A stretch of 64,000 nt of DNA, taken from NCBI RefSeq assembly GCF_046036945.1, contig NZ_JBJQOQ010000008.1, positions 62,001 to 126,000 of the forward strand. The letters are read 5' to 3'. Of this stretch, positions 8,965 to 17,334 are shown piece by piece (positions within the stretch are counted from its first letter, which is position 1; each line of letters opens with the position of its first letter). The notes under the pieces are model-generated. The model did not search any database. It was not told the origin of the DNA and saw nothing but the letters and a program-made list of their open reading frames with translations. The DNA comes from Brevibacillus_C sp046036945 (GTDB taxonomy: Bacteria; Bacillota; Bacilli; Brevibacillales; Brevibacillaceae). The translations under genes and the position numbers were made by a program.

Positions 8965-10239
8965 GTGTACCGTTGGCTGTTGGCTGTTATCGCCGTCATG
9001 ACGGCGACGGCGATTGCCGGAGAATTGAAGTTCAGCCCGTTTTTTGGCGCTTTTCGCATCAGCCTGGGGAGCGCTGTTTTCTATTTCATGCTGCTGCTGT
9101 TTCGGCCCAAATACTTGCCTGCGGTGGGTGTGCTGGTCGGGGTTTTCGTCAGCCTGTTTCGGATGACGCTAGACTGGGGGATGGGCGTGACAGAGAACTG
9201 GGCGGCGAGCTACACTGCCCACATGCCGTCAGCCTGGTATTACGTCGCGTTTGCCCTGCTGCTGCAGATCGTGCGGTATCCCCGCTTCCTGTCGTCTCCG
9301 CTGATGCTGGGACTGCTTGGCGGAGCGATTGATTTCACTTCCAACCTGGTGGAGCTGGCGGCCCGGATGCTGCTCGAGGGTCGGGACATCGACCCGATCG
9401 CCAATTCATCGCTCCTGTTCCTGCTCGGACTGTTGCGCAGCTTTTTTGTCGTGGGGATTTATAATATTCTTGAAATCCGTCAGCTGCGGGCGGTCAGCAA
9501 GGAACAGCAAAAGCGGATGGAAACGCTGCTCCTGATCTTGTCCGAACTGCATGAAGAGCGCCTCTACCTGCAGAAGATGATGAAGCATGTCGAGCAGATA
9601 ACGGCTGGAAGCTACAAGCTGTACCGCAGTTTGGCGGGGGACGTGCGGGCGCGTGAAGCCCTGCGGCTGGCGGAAGAGGTGCATGAGGTGAAAAAAGACG
9701 CGCAGCGAATCGCGGCCGGTCTGTCCAAGCTGATCAAACAGGAGCGGGTAACCAATCGCATGACCCTGCAGGATGTTGCGCAGCTGGTGGCGAAGGCAAA
9801 TACAAAATACGCGGAACATTTGGGGAAGTCCGTCGATATCGAATTCAACCTGCAGGCCAACCGGGAGACAAATCGCTTTTATTCCTTGCTCTCCGTCATG
9901 AACAACATCGTTGCCAACGCGATCGAGGCGATCAGGGAGGAAGGCAGAATCACCATCGATATCTTTCCGCGCGGGCAAGACATCTGGGTCGAGATCAGCG
10001 ATGACGGGCCAGGAATCGTCCAAGCGGATCGCGAATTGATCTTTCAACCGGGATACACGACCAAGTACGATCACGCCGGAAATGCCTCCACAGGCATCGG
10101 TTTGACTTATGTAAAATCAACGCTGGACGAATTGGCCGGGTCTGTCGAAGTGACGGAAAACAGGTGGGGCGGTGCCCTGTTCCGCATCATCATTCCGATC
10201 AGCTCGCTTACGGCCAGGATCGGCAAAAGGACGGAGTGA
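8965..10239 (+). CDS. glnK: Membrane sensor histidine kinase, GlnK (YcbA)-like
   Basis: A 424-residue kinase with five or six predicted membrane spans in the first 190 residues, a linker coiled coil (about 175-215) and a C-terminal HATPase_c domain (N-box NNIVANAIEAI near 313, G1 DDGPGI near 348, G2 GNASTGIGLTYVKS near 375). No clear H-box histidine followed by the usual pattern stands out, which is also a feature of the YcbA class. It starts with GTG at 8965 after GGGAGGGG. The pairing with a YcbB-domain regulator directly downstream supports a GlnK/GlnL glutamine-sensing system, but here the partner gene is broken. Confidence 0.8.
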   Translation: MYRWLLAVIAVMTATAIAGELKFSPFFGAFRISLGSAVFYFMLLLFRPKYLPAVGVLVGVFVSLFRMTLDWGMGVTENWAASYTAHMPSAWYYVAFALLLQIVRYPRFLSSPLMLGLLGGAIDFTSNLVELAARMLLEGRDIDPIANSSLLFLLGLLRSFFVVGIYNILEIRQLRAVSKEQQKRMETLLLILSELHEERLYLQKMMKHVEQITAGSYKLYRSLAGDVRAREALRLAEEVHEVKKDAQRIAAGLSKLIKQERVTNRMTLQDVAQLVAKANTKYAEHLGKSVDIEFNLQANRETNRFYSLLSVMNNIVANAIEAIREEGRITIDIFPRGQDIWVEISDDGPGIVQADRELIFQPGYTTKYDHAGNASTGIGLTYVKSTLDELAGSVEVTENRWGGALFRIIIPISSLTARIGKRTE

Positions 10240-10246
10240 CAGGACC

Positions 10247-10854
10247 ATGACGAGCTTCTTTCTGATCGACGACGATGTTGCTGCCCGGTGCATGCTGGCG
10301 ACGATCATCGAGGACAGCGACCTGGGCCGGGTGGTCGGCGAGGCGGAGGATGGCTACGAGATGGAAGAGACGGTGATCCGCTACGCTCCGGACATGCTGA
10401 TCATCGACTACCTGATGCCCAAACAGGACGGAATTGAGACGATCCGCCGCCTCAGCGGGCTCGGGTATGCCGGGATGTGACCCAGATCATCCAGAAACTG
10501 GCCGACAGCGGACCCCACTACGACGAACGCAATTTTCCCGCCTTGAAGGACCTGTATGCCAGCATACTGCCTGACGCTCCTTCTCCCACCCTGGTCGAAA
10601 AAGAGGTGAAGGCGATCGAACAGCGCGTCCGACGCTCGGTAGCCCAGGCGCTGCTCAACGTCGCTTCGCTGGGATTGACCGACTACGGCAACCCGACGTT
10701 TGAAGGGTATGCCACCAGGTACTTCGACTTTGCCGACGTGCGGCAAAAGATGCGGGAGATTGAAGAAGAGGAACCGCATTCCCGCGTCCGGCTCAATTTG
10801 AAAAAATTTTTGTATGCGCTTTACCTGGAGGTGACGGCAAAGGCAAAATCCTGA
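10247..10854 (+). pseudogene. glnL: Broken GlnL (YcbB)-type response regulator: receiver start and DNA-binding end out of frame
   Basis: The first reading frame (10247-10480) encodes 77 residues of a receiver domain with the acidic pocket LIDDD and the phosphoacceptor Asp54 in LIIDYLMPKQDG, but it stops at GLGYAGM before the beta-4 and beta-5 strands and the conserved Thr/Ser and Lys. The second frame (10477-10854, GTG start overlapping the TGA) encodes 125 residues of the YcbB-type C-terminal domain (IEQRVRRSVAQALLNVASLG, YATRYFDF). Intact relatives are about 310 residues, so roughly 100 internal residues are missing and the halves are out of frame. The GTGA overlap could still permit coupled translation of two proteins, so loss of function is likely but not proven. 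Confidence 0.8.
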
Positions 10855-10944
10855 TCAGGCAAAAGCGTCAACTTTTGCCAACATAATCGGGATGATTTCG
10901 CCCATAATGAAACGTAACGGCGTTTAAAAAGGGGGAGTCTGTGT

Positions 10945-11136
10945 ATGTCTTCAATGCCACGCGGAAGCTACAAAGACCAGTTCCACCAGCGCTTGTACGT
11001 TCAACTGAACCAGGGGCACAACAAGCTTGATTACCGCAGAATCAACATGATTCAGGGCGACATGCGCGAAGGCGTAGACGAATACGCCCACATGCAGCAT
11101 GACATCAGCGATGCCTTGGGGATGAACAAACACTAG
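10945..11136 (+). CDS. Small hypothetical protein, 63 residues
   Basis: I do not recognise this protein. It is hydrophilic, with no membrane segment or signal peptide, a basic N-terminal half (MSSMPRGSYKDQFHQRLYVQ) and a more acidic, Met/His-containing C-terminal half. A GGGGGAG ribosome site lies 9 bases before the ATG. It stands alone between the broken regulator and ruvC and is followed by a weak GC-rich hairpin near 11155-11175. Confidence 0.6.
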   Translation: MSSMPRGSYKDQFHQRLYVQLNQGHNKLDYRRINMIQGDMREGVDEYAHMQHDISDALGMNKH

Positions 11137-11273
11137 CCGCGCCGTCAGGCCTGACCCGAATCCGGGTTGGGTTTTCTTGTTTTCTGCAGGGCGAGGGGAA
11201 ATGCATGTTCGCTTTTGCTCCGCGTTGTGATACAGTTAAAGGGAGCATGACGAAAGATAAGCGGAGAGAAAAG

Positions 11274-11774
11274 ATGCGAATATTAGGAATTGACCCAGGA
11301 ATTGCCATCGTCGGATTCGGCTTGATCGAAAAAACCGGCAGCCGGATCAGACCTGTCCAGTATGGCAGTATCCAGACGCAGGCCGGCTTGACCGTGTCCG
11401 TCAGGCTGAAGCAGATCTTTGAGGCGATGCAGCGCTTGATCGAGACCTATCAGCCGGATGAGATGGCGGTAGAGAAGCTGTTCTTTAACCGCAATGTGAC
11501 GACGGCCTTTACCGTCGGCCAGGCTCGCGGCGTCATTTTGCTGTCTGCCGAGATGGCGGGAGTCCCGATCTACGAATACACGCCGCTGCAAGTCAAGCAA
11601 GCAGTGACGGGGTACGGTGCGGCTGAGAAAAAGCAGATCCAGGAGATGGTCCGCCTGCTGCTGCGCCTGAAAGAGACGCCCAAGCCGGACGACGTAGCGG
11701 ATGCGCTGGCGATCGCGCTGACCCATGAGCAGTTTCGCCCATATATCGACATAGCGGAAGGTGTGCGAACATGA
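11274..11774 (+). CDS. ruvC: Holliday junction resolvase RuvC
   Basis: Cleaves Holliday junctions during recombinational repair, acting with RuvAB. The 166-residue protein shows the catalytic acidic residues in ILGIDPGIAIVGFG (Asp7), AVEKLFFNRN (Glu near 67) and the C-terminal DDVADALAIALTH. The ATG at 11274, 6 bases after GGAGAG, gives the standard N terminus; longer in-frame extensions to 11205 do not fit the family. It overlaps ruvA by 4 bases, forming a ruvC-ruvA-ruvB operon. B. subtilis itself lacks RuvC in favour of RecU, so its presence is a point of taxonomic interest. Confidence 0.95.
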   Translation: MRILGIDPGIAIVGFGLIEKTGSRIRPVQYGSIQTQAGLTVSVRLKQIFEAMQRLIETYQPDEMAVEKLFFNRNVTTAFTVGQARGVILLSAEMAGVPIYEYTPLQVKQAVTGYGAAEKKQIQEMVRLLLRLKETPKPDDVADALAIALTHEQFRPYIDIAEGVRT

Positions 11775-12388
11775 TTGATTTTATCGAAGGGGCGATCGCC
11801 TACATCGATTCAGAATACATAGTCGTAGAAACAGCGGGAATTGGTTACCGGCTGTTCTGCCCCAACCCTTACGCATTTGTTTCGCGCGAGGGGCATCAAC
11901 AGCGGTTTTTTACCCATCACCATGTGCGGGAGGACGCGATCAGCCTGTACGGCTTTGGGTCGCGCGACGAGCGTGACTTGTTCCGCCGCCTGCTGGACGT
12001 GACAGGGATCGGTCCGAAGGGAGCACTGGCGATTTTGTCTGCGGCGACACCGGAGCAAATCGTCATGGCCGTCGAGCAAGAAAATGTTGCATACCTGACG
12101 AAGTTTCCCGGCATCGGGAAAAAGACGGCACAGCGGATGATTCTTGATTTGAAAGACAAGCTGAAGGGCTTTACGCCTTCTTTCATCACCTCTGCCGCCG
12201 CTGCCTTGTCCGCTTCCCCTGATGCCGGAACCGGCAGCCTGCAGGAGGCGCTGGAAGCGCTGACCGCCCTTGGCTATACGGATGCGGAACTGGTTAAAGT
12301 AAAGGGAGCGCTGACTGAACAGGCTCAGCAGGGCGGCACTGTCGAACAGCTGATCAAACAAGCTCTGGTGCTTTTGGCAAGGGGGTAG
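11771..12388 (+). CDS. ruvA: Holliday junction branch migration protein RuvA
   Basis: Tetrameric junction-binding subunit that loads the RuvB motor. The 205-residue protein has the N-terminal OB domain (about 1-65), two helix-hairpin-helix motifs (LLDVTGIGPKGALAILS and LTKFPGIGKKTAQRMILDL) and the C-terminal RuvB-interacting three-helix domain (about 155-205) after an Ala/Ser-rich linker. It overlaps ruvC by 4 bases and ends 6 bases before ruvB. Confidence 0.97.
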   Translation: MIDFIEGAIAYIDSEYIVVETAGIGYRLFCPNPYAFVSREGHQQRFFTHHHVREDAISLYGFGSRDERDLFRRLLDVTGIGPKGALAILSAATPEQIVMAVEQENVAYLTKFPGIGKKTAQRMILDLKDKLKGFTPSFITSAAAALSASPDAGTGSLQEALEALTALGYTDAELVKVKGALTEQAQQGGTVEQLIKQALVLLARG

Positions 12389-12394
12389 AGACAG

Positions 12395-13393
12395 GTGGAG
12401 GAGCGGATTATTACCACCCATATGCAGTGGGAGGATGAAGGGACCGATCTCAGCCTTCGCCCCCGCTTTCTGTCGGAATACATCGGGCAGCAGCAGGTAA
12501 AAGAAAATCTGAAAGTCTTTATCGAAGCGGCCAAAATGCGGCGGGAAGCCTTGGATCACGTACTGCTGTACGGCCCGCCTGGGCTGGGCAAGACGACGCT
12601 GTCGCAGATCATCGCCAACGAGCTGGGGGTAAACATCAGGACCACTTCGGGGCCGGCCATCGAGCGTCCGGGCGATCTGGCGGCCATCCTGACCAATCTG
12701 CAGGAAGGGGACGTCCTGTTCATCGATGAAATTCACCGCCTGAACCGCAGCGTGGAAGAAGTTCTTTACCCGGCGATGGAGGATTTTGTGCTGGACATCA
12801 TCATCGGCAAAGGACCGAGTGCCCGCAGCGTCAGGCTGGACTTGCCGCCGTTTACCCTGATCGGCGCGACGACGAGAGCGGGACTGCTCTCCTCGCCGCT
12901 GCGGGACCGATTCGGCGTGGTCAACCGTCTGGAGTTCTACACCGTCGAAGAACTGGCATTTATCGTCAGCCGGGCCGCCGATATCCTGCAGATCGGCATC
13001 GCCGAGGGGGGCGCTGTCGAGATCGCGAAGCGTTCCCGCGGCACTCCGCGGGTCGCCAACCGGCTGTTGAAGCGCGTCCGCGACTTTGCCCAGGTAAGCG
13101 GCGAAGGGGTAATTACCGAGGAGATCGCCAGAGAAGCGTTATTGCGGCTGCAGGTAGACGCCTGCGGTCTGGATAACATCGATCACAAGCTGTTATTGGC
13201 GATTATGGATCAGTTCGCCGGCGGGCCTGTCGGTCTGGATACGATCGCCGCGACGATCGGTGAAGAGGCCCAGACAGTTGAGGACGTATGTGAACCGTAC
13301 CTGCTGCAGATCGGCTTTTTGCAGCGGACTCCGCGGGGGCGCATGGCTACCCCGGCGGCATACCAACATTTTGGACGGGAGATGAAAGCGTGA
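12395..13393 (+). CDS. ruvB: Holliday junction branch migration ATPase RuvB
   Basis: Hexameric AAA+ motor that drives branch migration with RuvA. In 332 residues it shows Walker A GPPGLGKTTLS (about 54), Walker B LFIDEIHRLNR (about 109), sensor 1 in LIGATTRAG (about 150), the arginine finger region LRDRFG, and the C-terminal winged helix (LLLAIMDQFAGGPVGLDTIA). The start is GTG at 12395 with GGGGGTAGAGACAG upstream. The stop overlaps the next gene by 4 bases. Confidence 0.97.
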   Translation: MEERIITTHMQWEDEGTDLSLRPRFLSEYIGQQQVKENLKVFIEAAKMRREALDHVLLYGPPGLGKTTLSQIIANELGVNIRTTSGPAIERPGDLAAILTNLQEGDVLFIDEIHRLNRSVEEVLYPAMEDFVLDIIIGKGPSARSVRLDLPPFTLIGATTRAGLLSSPLRDRFGVVNRLEFYTVEELAFIVSRAADILQIGIAEGGAVEIAKRSRGTPRVANRLLKRVRDFAQVSGEGVITEEIAREALLRLQVDACGLDNIDHKLLLAIMDQFAGGPVGLDTIAATIGEEAQTVEDVCEPYLLQIGFLQRTPRGRMATPAAYQHFGREMKA

Positions 13394-13608
13394 ATCCGGT
13401 TGCCAAAGTGCTCATTATCGCCGGAGTGGTGCTGGTCATAGCTGGCCTTCTTTGGCAGGTAGGAGGGCGGTTTTTCCCGCTTGGCCGGCTTCCGGGCGAC
13501 ATCGTCGTCGAGAAGCCAAACTTCCGGTTTTACTTTCCGATCGTTACCTGTATCGTGATCAGTGTTGTGCTGTCGCTGATCAGCTATTTGTTTCGGCTGT
13601 TTAAATAA
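13390..13608 (+). CDS. DUF2905 small membrane protein
   Basis: A 72-residue protein with two membrane helices (about 4-24 and 49-68) separated by the conserved loop FFPLGRLPGDIVVEKPNFRFYFP, which is the hallmark of DUF2905. The GTG start overlaps the ruvB stop, so it is part of the ruv transcript. Such genes are common next to ruvB in Gram-positives, but no function is established. Confidence 0.85.
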   Translation: MNPVAKVLIIAGVVLVIAGLLWQVGGRFFPLGRLPGDIVVEKPNFRFYFPIVTCIVISVVLSLISYLFRLFK

Positions 13609-13683
13609 GCGAGGGAGAACCGGATGCGTTCTGCCTCGTTTCTCCTTTTTTGGCCAGAATCCAGGAAGGAATTGGCTCAATTT

Positions 13684-13722
13684 TTGTCGAATCAATCAAG
13701 TTGATTCATAAAAATTCGACAA
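13684..13722. repeat. Nested inverted repeats upstream of the SpoIID/LytB gene
   Basis: TTGTCGAAT (13684-13692) and ATTCGACAA (13714-13722) are perfect complements. Inside them GAATCAA and TTGATTC form a second stem sharing bases with the outer one, so two alternative hairpins are possible. The site lies 30 bases before the gene start and could be an operator or a leader structure; no T-run follows, so it is not a terminator. Confidence 0.5.
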
Positions 13723-13754
13723 GCGAGTCAGTCTGGGGAGGGGAACGAGGCGCG

Positions 13755-15836
13755 ATGAAAATGTGCAGGATAGCGAAGCAGGCCTTTTTGTTAGCGAGCG
13801 CTCTGGCTTTGGCTATCGGTTTCAATAGCGGGCCCGCAGATGCAGCGGAAAAAAACATCCGGGTCGCACTGTTTATCGATGACGGACAGGGGTACCGCAA
13901 TACCATCCCCGCCGTCACACTGGAGAGCACGAACGACCTAAGAGTAGAGCTGTCCGGCAATGGAGGGAGCTACCAGCTTCCCCGTGTTCGTTCGGCTCGC
14001 TTCTCCGTGGACCAATTTGCCATCGTCGCACTGGAGACGGGCAATCTGACAGAAGCGGAGCGAATCGCCCAACAGCTCAGCAAACAAAAGAAAGACGCTT
14101 CGATCACGGTGAAGTCGCGCGGCGAGGGTCAGCTGTACCGCGTGGTCAGCGGTTCGTTTCAGACGCTGGAGCAGGCTAATGCCGGGGTTCAGGCAGTAGC
14201 TGCGATCACCGGGAAGACGCCAAAGGTGACGGGGCCGTATCATCTCGAGGCGAACACGTTCGCGAGCCGCAGCGAGGCGGAGCAGTGGGAGGCGAAGTTT
14301 GAAAGCTCCGGCATCTCCGCTCATACCGTCCTCGTGGAGAGAGGCGGCGACCTGGCTTATGCCGTCTGGGTGGGCGATGAGGTGTCGGAGGCCGCCCGGG
14401 ATCGCCTGGCGCAAACGGTATCCGGCATGTACCCCGGGTTTGGCTACAGGCAGCCTGCCGATACCGCTTATACGCTCGTTGATCGAGAGGTTGTCGGGAG
14501 CGAGCAGATCGATCGGTACGTCTTTTCTCCACGTGCAAAGCTCGGCGTGACAGCCGCGAATGGCGGCGGCGTGCCGCTGGTCACGGTGGCGGAAAGAGAG
14601 GGGCGGCAGTACCGCGGTACAATCGAGTTGTCCGCGTACAAGGGAAAATTGGCAGTGGTCAACGACTTGCCCCTGGATGAATACCTGTACGGCGTCGTCG
14701 GGGCGGAGATGGTCACCGGATGGCCTCTGGAGGCGCTGAAAGCGCAAGCCGTGCTGGCCCGGACCCGGGCAGTCAGCCAGGGGAACAAGTACGGGATTGC
14801 CAATCTGTCCGATACGGTGCTGGAGCAGGCCTACTACGGTTACAGCCGGGAGGCGGGAGATATTCGCCGCGCCGTCGACGAGACCTCTGATGAAGTGATC
14901 AAATACCAGGGCAAAGTGATTGAAGCCCTGTTCTACTCCAATGCCGGCGGCCTGACCGCCGATGGGACAGAAGCGTGGGGGAACGCTGTGCCGTATCTCA
15001 GGCCGGTAGAGAGCAAAGATACGTATCCACAGGAGACAGCCAATACGTGGTATCTGGTAGAGCTAGCCGACGGGACCATCGGCTACGTCAGGAATGACTA
15101 CATCAACCTGCTGCAAGCGAGAAACGCAGCGGGACTGCAGCTCGGGGAAGTGAATACCGACAACCTCAACCTCCGGACGGGACCTAGCCCGACGGTCTTC
15201 AAAAGCCTGTTCACACTGCCGGTAGGGACCCAGGTGACGGTGATTACCTCTGTTCCGGAGGAGAATGCTTACTCATGGACGAGAGGACCATACACGCCGC
15301 AGGAGATCACCGCGATGATCAACGCCAGTCAGCAGCGAAACGGAGGCGCCGCGTTCGGAGTGCCGATTTCCCAATTGGAAGTGACAAAGCGCGGACCGTC
15401 CGGACGCGTACTGGCGATGACAGCAAACGGAATGGCGATCGCCGTCTCATCTCCCGACTCTTTCCGCTCCGTCTTTCAGCAGGGGACAAGCAGCCTGCGC
15501 AGCACAAAGTTTGACGTGGAGCAAATGGGCACGCTTTCCGTGTTGGGAGCAAACGGCCAGCTCGTCACCCGTTCCACCCAGGGCGGCGCCTTGCAGGCGA
15601 TTGGCGCAGGCTATTCGCGTCCAGTCAGCGTCGGCGGATCGCGCGAAGACTTCCTCGTCTTCGACGGCAAGCAGTGGCGCGTGGCTTCCAAGCAGCAGAA
15701 GTTTTTAATCCGCGGTAACGGAAACGGCCATGGACTCGGACTTTCCCAATACGGGGCAAAGGCGATGGCTGAGGACGGGTATGACTACATCCAAATCTTG
15801 CAACACTACTATTCAGACGTAACGATTGAACCGTAA
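13755..15836 (+). CDS. SpoIID/LytB-domain cell-wall protein with SPOR-like repeats and an inserted SH3 domain
   Basis: Probably a secreted lytic transglycosylase-type or amidase-enhancing protein acting on peptidoglycan. The 693-residue precursor has a signal peptide (1-30, cleavage near ADAAEKN). Two SPOR-like repeats (about 115-225, LYRVVSGSFQTLEQANAGVQ and the following segment) should bind denuded glycan strands. The SpoIID domain begins near 285 and holds EMVTGWPLEALKAQAVLART with the putative catalytic Glu near 318. An SH3b-like segment (about 465-500, DNLNLRTGPSPT) is inserted before the C-terminal GHGLGLSQYGAKAMA motif (about 657-671). The ATG at 13755 gives the signal peptide directly. 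It sits between ruvB and queA. Confidence 0.88.
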   Translation: MKMCRIAKQAFLLASALALAIGFNSGPADAAEKNIRVALFIDDGQGYRNTIPAVTLESTNDLRVELSGNGGSYQLPRVRSARFSVDQFAIVALETGNLTEAERIAQQLSKQKKDASITVKSRGEGQLYRVVSGSFQTLEQANAGVQAVAAITGKTPKVTGPYHLEANTFASRSEAEQWEAKFESSGISAHTVLVERGGDLAYAVWVGDEVSEAARDRLAQTVSGMYPGFGYRQPADTAYTLVDREVVGSEQIDRYVFSPRAKLGVTAANGGGVPLVTVAEREGRQYRGTIELSAYKGKLAVVNDLPLDEYLYGVVGAEMVTGWPLEALKAQAVLARTRAVSQGNKYGIANLSDTVLEQAYYGYSREAGDIRRAVDETSDEVIKYQGKVIEALFYSNAGGLTADGTEAWGNAVPYLRPVESKDTYPQETANTWYLVELADGTIGYVRNDYINLLQARNAAGLQLGEVNTDNLNLRTGPSPTVFKSLFTLPVGTQVTVITSVPEENAYSWTRGPYTPQEITAMINASQQRNGGAAFGVPISQLEVTKRGPSGRVLAMTANGMAIAVSSPDSFRSVFQQGTSSLRSTKFDVEQMGTLSVLGANGQLVTRSTQGGALQAIGAGYSRPVSVGGSREDFLVFDGKQWRVASKQQKFLIRGNGNGHGLGLSQYGAKAMAEDGYDYIQILQHYYSDVTIEP

Positions 15837-15863
15837 GTTTGACCTCATAAGGAGCACATACAC

Positions 15864-16892
15864 GTGGACATTAACCTTTTTGATTTTGACCTGCCTGAAC
15901 ATCTGATCGCACAGCACCCGCTGCCGGAGCGCACGGCGTCACGGCTGCTGGTGCTGCATAAAGATACCGGGGAGATCGAACACAAGAGCTTTACCGATCT
16001 GATCCACTATCTGGAGCCGGGCGATCTGCTGGTGCTGAACGACAGCCGCGTGCTGCCCGCCCGCCTGATCGGGGTGAAGGAAGAGACAGGAGCGAAGGTG
16101 GAAGTTTTGCTGCTCAAATCTCTTGGGGATGACCGTTGGGAGACTTTGGTGAAACCTGGAAAAAGAGTCAAACCGGGTACACAGATCGAGTTTGGTGACG
16201 GCGTCCTGCGCTGCGTTTGCGAGGACGTGACGGAATCGGGAGGACGCATCGTCCGCTTCCACTATCAAGGCGTCTTCTACGAAGTGCTGGAACGGCTGGG
16301 GACCATGCCGCTGCCGCCGTATATCCACTCCCAACTGGACGATCAGGAACGGTACCAAACGGTCTACGCCAAGGAGCGCGGCTCTGCTGCCGCGCCTACA
16401 GCCGGACTGCACTTTACCCGTGAATACCTGCAGCAGCTGGAGCAAAAAGGCGTAAAGTTGGCATTTATTACCCTGCACGTCGGCCTTGGCACCTTTCGGC
16501 CGGTCAGTACAGAGAACATCGAAGAACATGTCATGCACGCTGAGCACTACGACATATCGCCGCAGACGGCCAAGCTCATCAATCAGGCCAAAGCGGCCGG
16601 CAAAAGGGTGATTGCCGTCGGAACCACCTCCTGCCGAACGTTGGAGACAGCGGGTCAGGCACATCAGGGAAAAGTAGCAGCAGCTTCGGGCTGGACAGAC
16701 ATCTTTATCCGCCCCGGCTACACATTTTCGGTGATCGACGGACTGTTGACCAACTTTCATCTGCCCAAGTCAACCCTGGTCATGCTGGTCAGCGCGCTCG
16801 CGGGGCGGGAGAATGTGCTGTCCGCCTACCGCAGTGCGGTCGACCATGAGTATCGGTTCTTCAGCTTTGGCGACGCCATGCTGATCGTGTAA
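15864..16892 (+). CDS. queA: S-adenosylmethionine:tRNA ribosyltransferase-isomerase
   Basis: Transfers and isomerises the ribose of AdoMet onto 7-aminomethyl-7-deazaguanine in tRNA, giving epoxyqueuosine. The 342-residue protein begins FDFDLPEHLIAQHPLPER and contains family blocks LVLNDSRVLPARLIG, AAPTAGLHFT and LGTFRPVSTENIEEHVMHAE. The start is GTG at 15864 preceded by AAGGAG. Its partner tgt lies downstream, separated by a terminator and a gene remnant, so the two queuosine genes are not in one simple transcript here. Confidence 0.96.
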   Translation: MDINLFDFDLPEHLIAQHPLPERTASRLLVLHKDTGEIEHKSFTDLIHYLEPGDLLVLNDSRVLPARLIGVKEETGAKVEVLLLKSLGDDRWETLVKPGKRVKPGTQIEFGDGVLRCVCEDVTESGGRIVRFHYQGVFYEVLERLGTMPLPPYIHSQLDDQERYQTVYAKERGSAAAPTAGLHFTREYLQQLEQKGVKLAFITLHVGLGTFRPVSTENIEEHVMHAEHYDISPQTAKLINQAKAAGKRVIAVGTTSCRTLETAGQAHQGKVAAASGWTDIFIRPGYTFSVIDGLLTNFHLPKSTLVMLVSALAGRENVLSAYRSAVDHEYRFFSFGDAMLIV

Positions 16893-16912
16893 AGAAAAGA
16901 GGATACGCTGCA

Positions 16913-16953
16913 GGGGGTGTTCTCGGACACGACTGTCCGGGAGCACCCTTTCT
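16913..16953 (+). terminator. Terminator after queA
   Basis: A long stem (GGGTGTTCTCGGAC with GTCCGGGAGCACCC, loop ACGACT) is followed by TTTCT. Confidence 0.8.
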
Positions 16954-17032
16954 ACGTGGATATAATTTAGGCAATGACAGGAAATACTGGAGGGGAAAGC
17001 CGTTTAAGTACGAGCCACAGGGGATCAATCTG

Positions 17033-17195
17033 ATGGAAAAGAACATCAAGGTTGCTTACTACTCCATCGGCACCTCCATCTTGATTATTCCCGGACCGCT
17101 TGCCGAAATGGTCAAACGTTTCAATCTACGGAGTGGTTCTGCCCCTGGTGCTGCTCGGAGCGTACGCGCTTCGAAAGAGAGCGGGCAGGGGTTAA
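17033..17195 (+). pseudogene. Remnant of a GerAB-type spore germination permease
   Basis: The start frame reads MEKNIKVAYYSIGTSILIIP and continues for about 10 residues, resembling the first membrane helix of GerAB/YndE-type nutrient-receptor subunits. At about 17124 the reading frame changes, and the following frame encodes IYGVVLPLVLLGAYALRKR plus a stop at 17193, which resembles the last helix and basic tail of the same family. Intact proteins are about 360 residues, so about 300 internal codons are missing and the ends are out of frame. A ribosome site (GGGGATCAATCTG) is weak. Family recognition is from short hydrophobic stretches and is therefore tentative. Confidence 0.5.
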
Positions 17196-17252
17196 ATACG
17201 GGTGTCGGACAAAAACAAATCGGGTCTTGACCGATTTTTGGCTGAACTTTCC

Positions 17253-17281
17253 TTGTGATTCATTGCCAATCACACTATAAT
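17253..17281 (+). promoter_or_regulatory. Sigma-A promoter for tgt
   Basis: TTGTGA and TATAAT are separated by 17 bases and lie about 54 bases before the tgt start. Confidence 0.7.
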
Positions 17282-17334
17282 AGAGTTGGCTTATATCTTA
17301 TTTGACTTAACGACAGATTGAGGAGTGCACAAGT

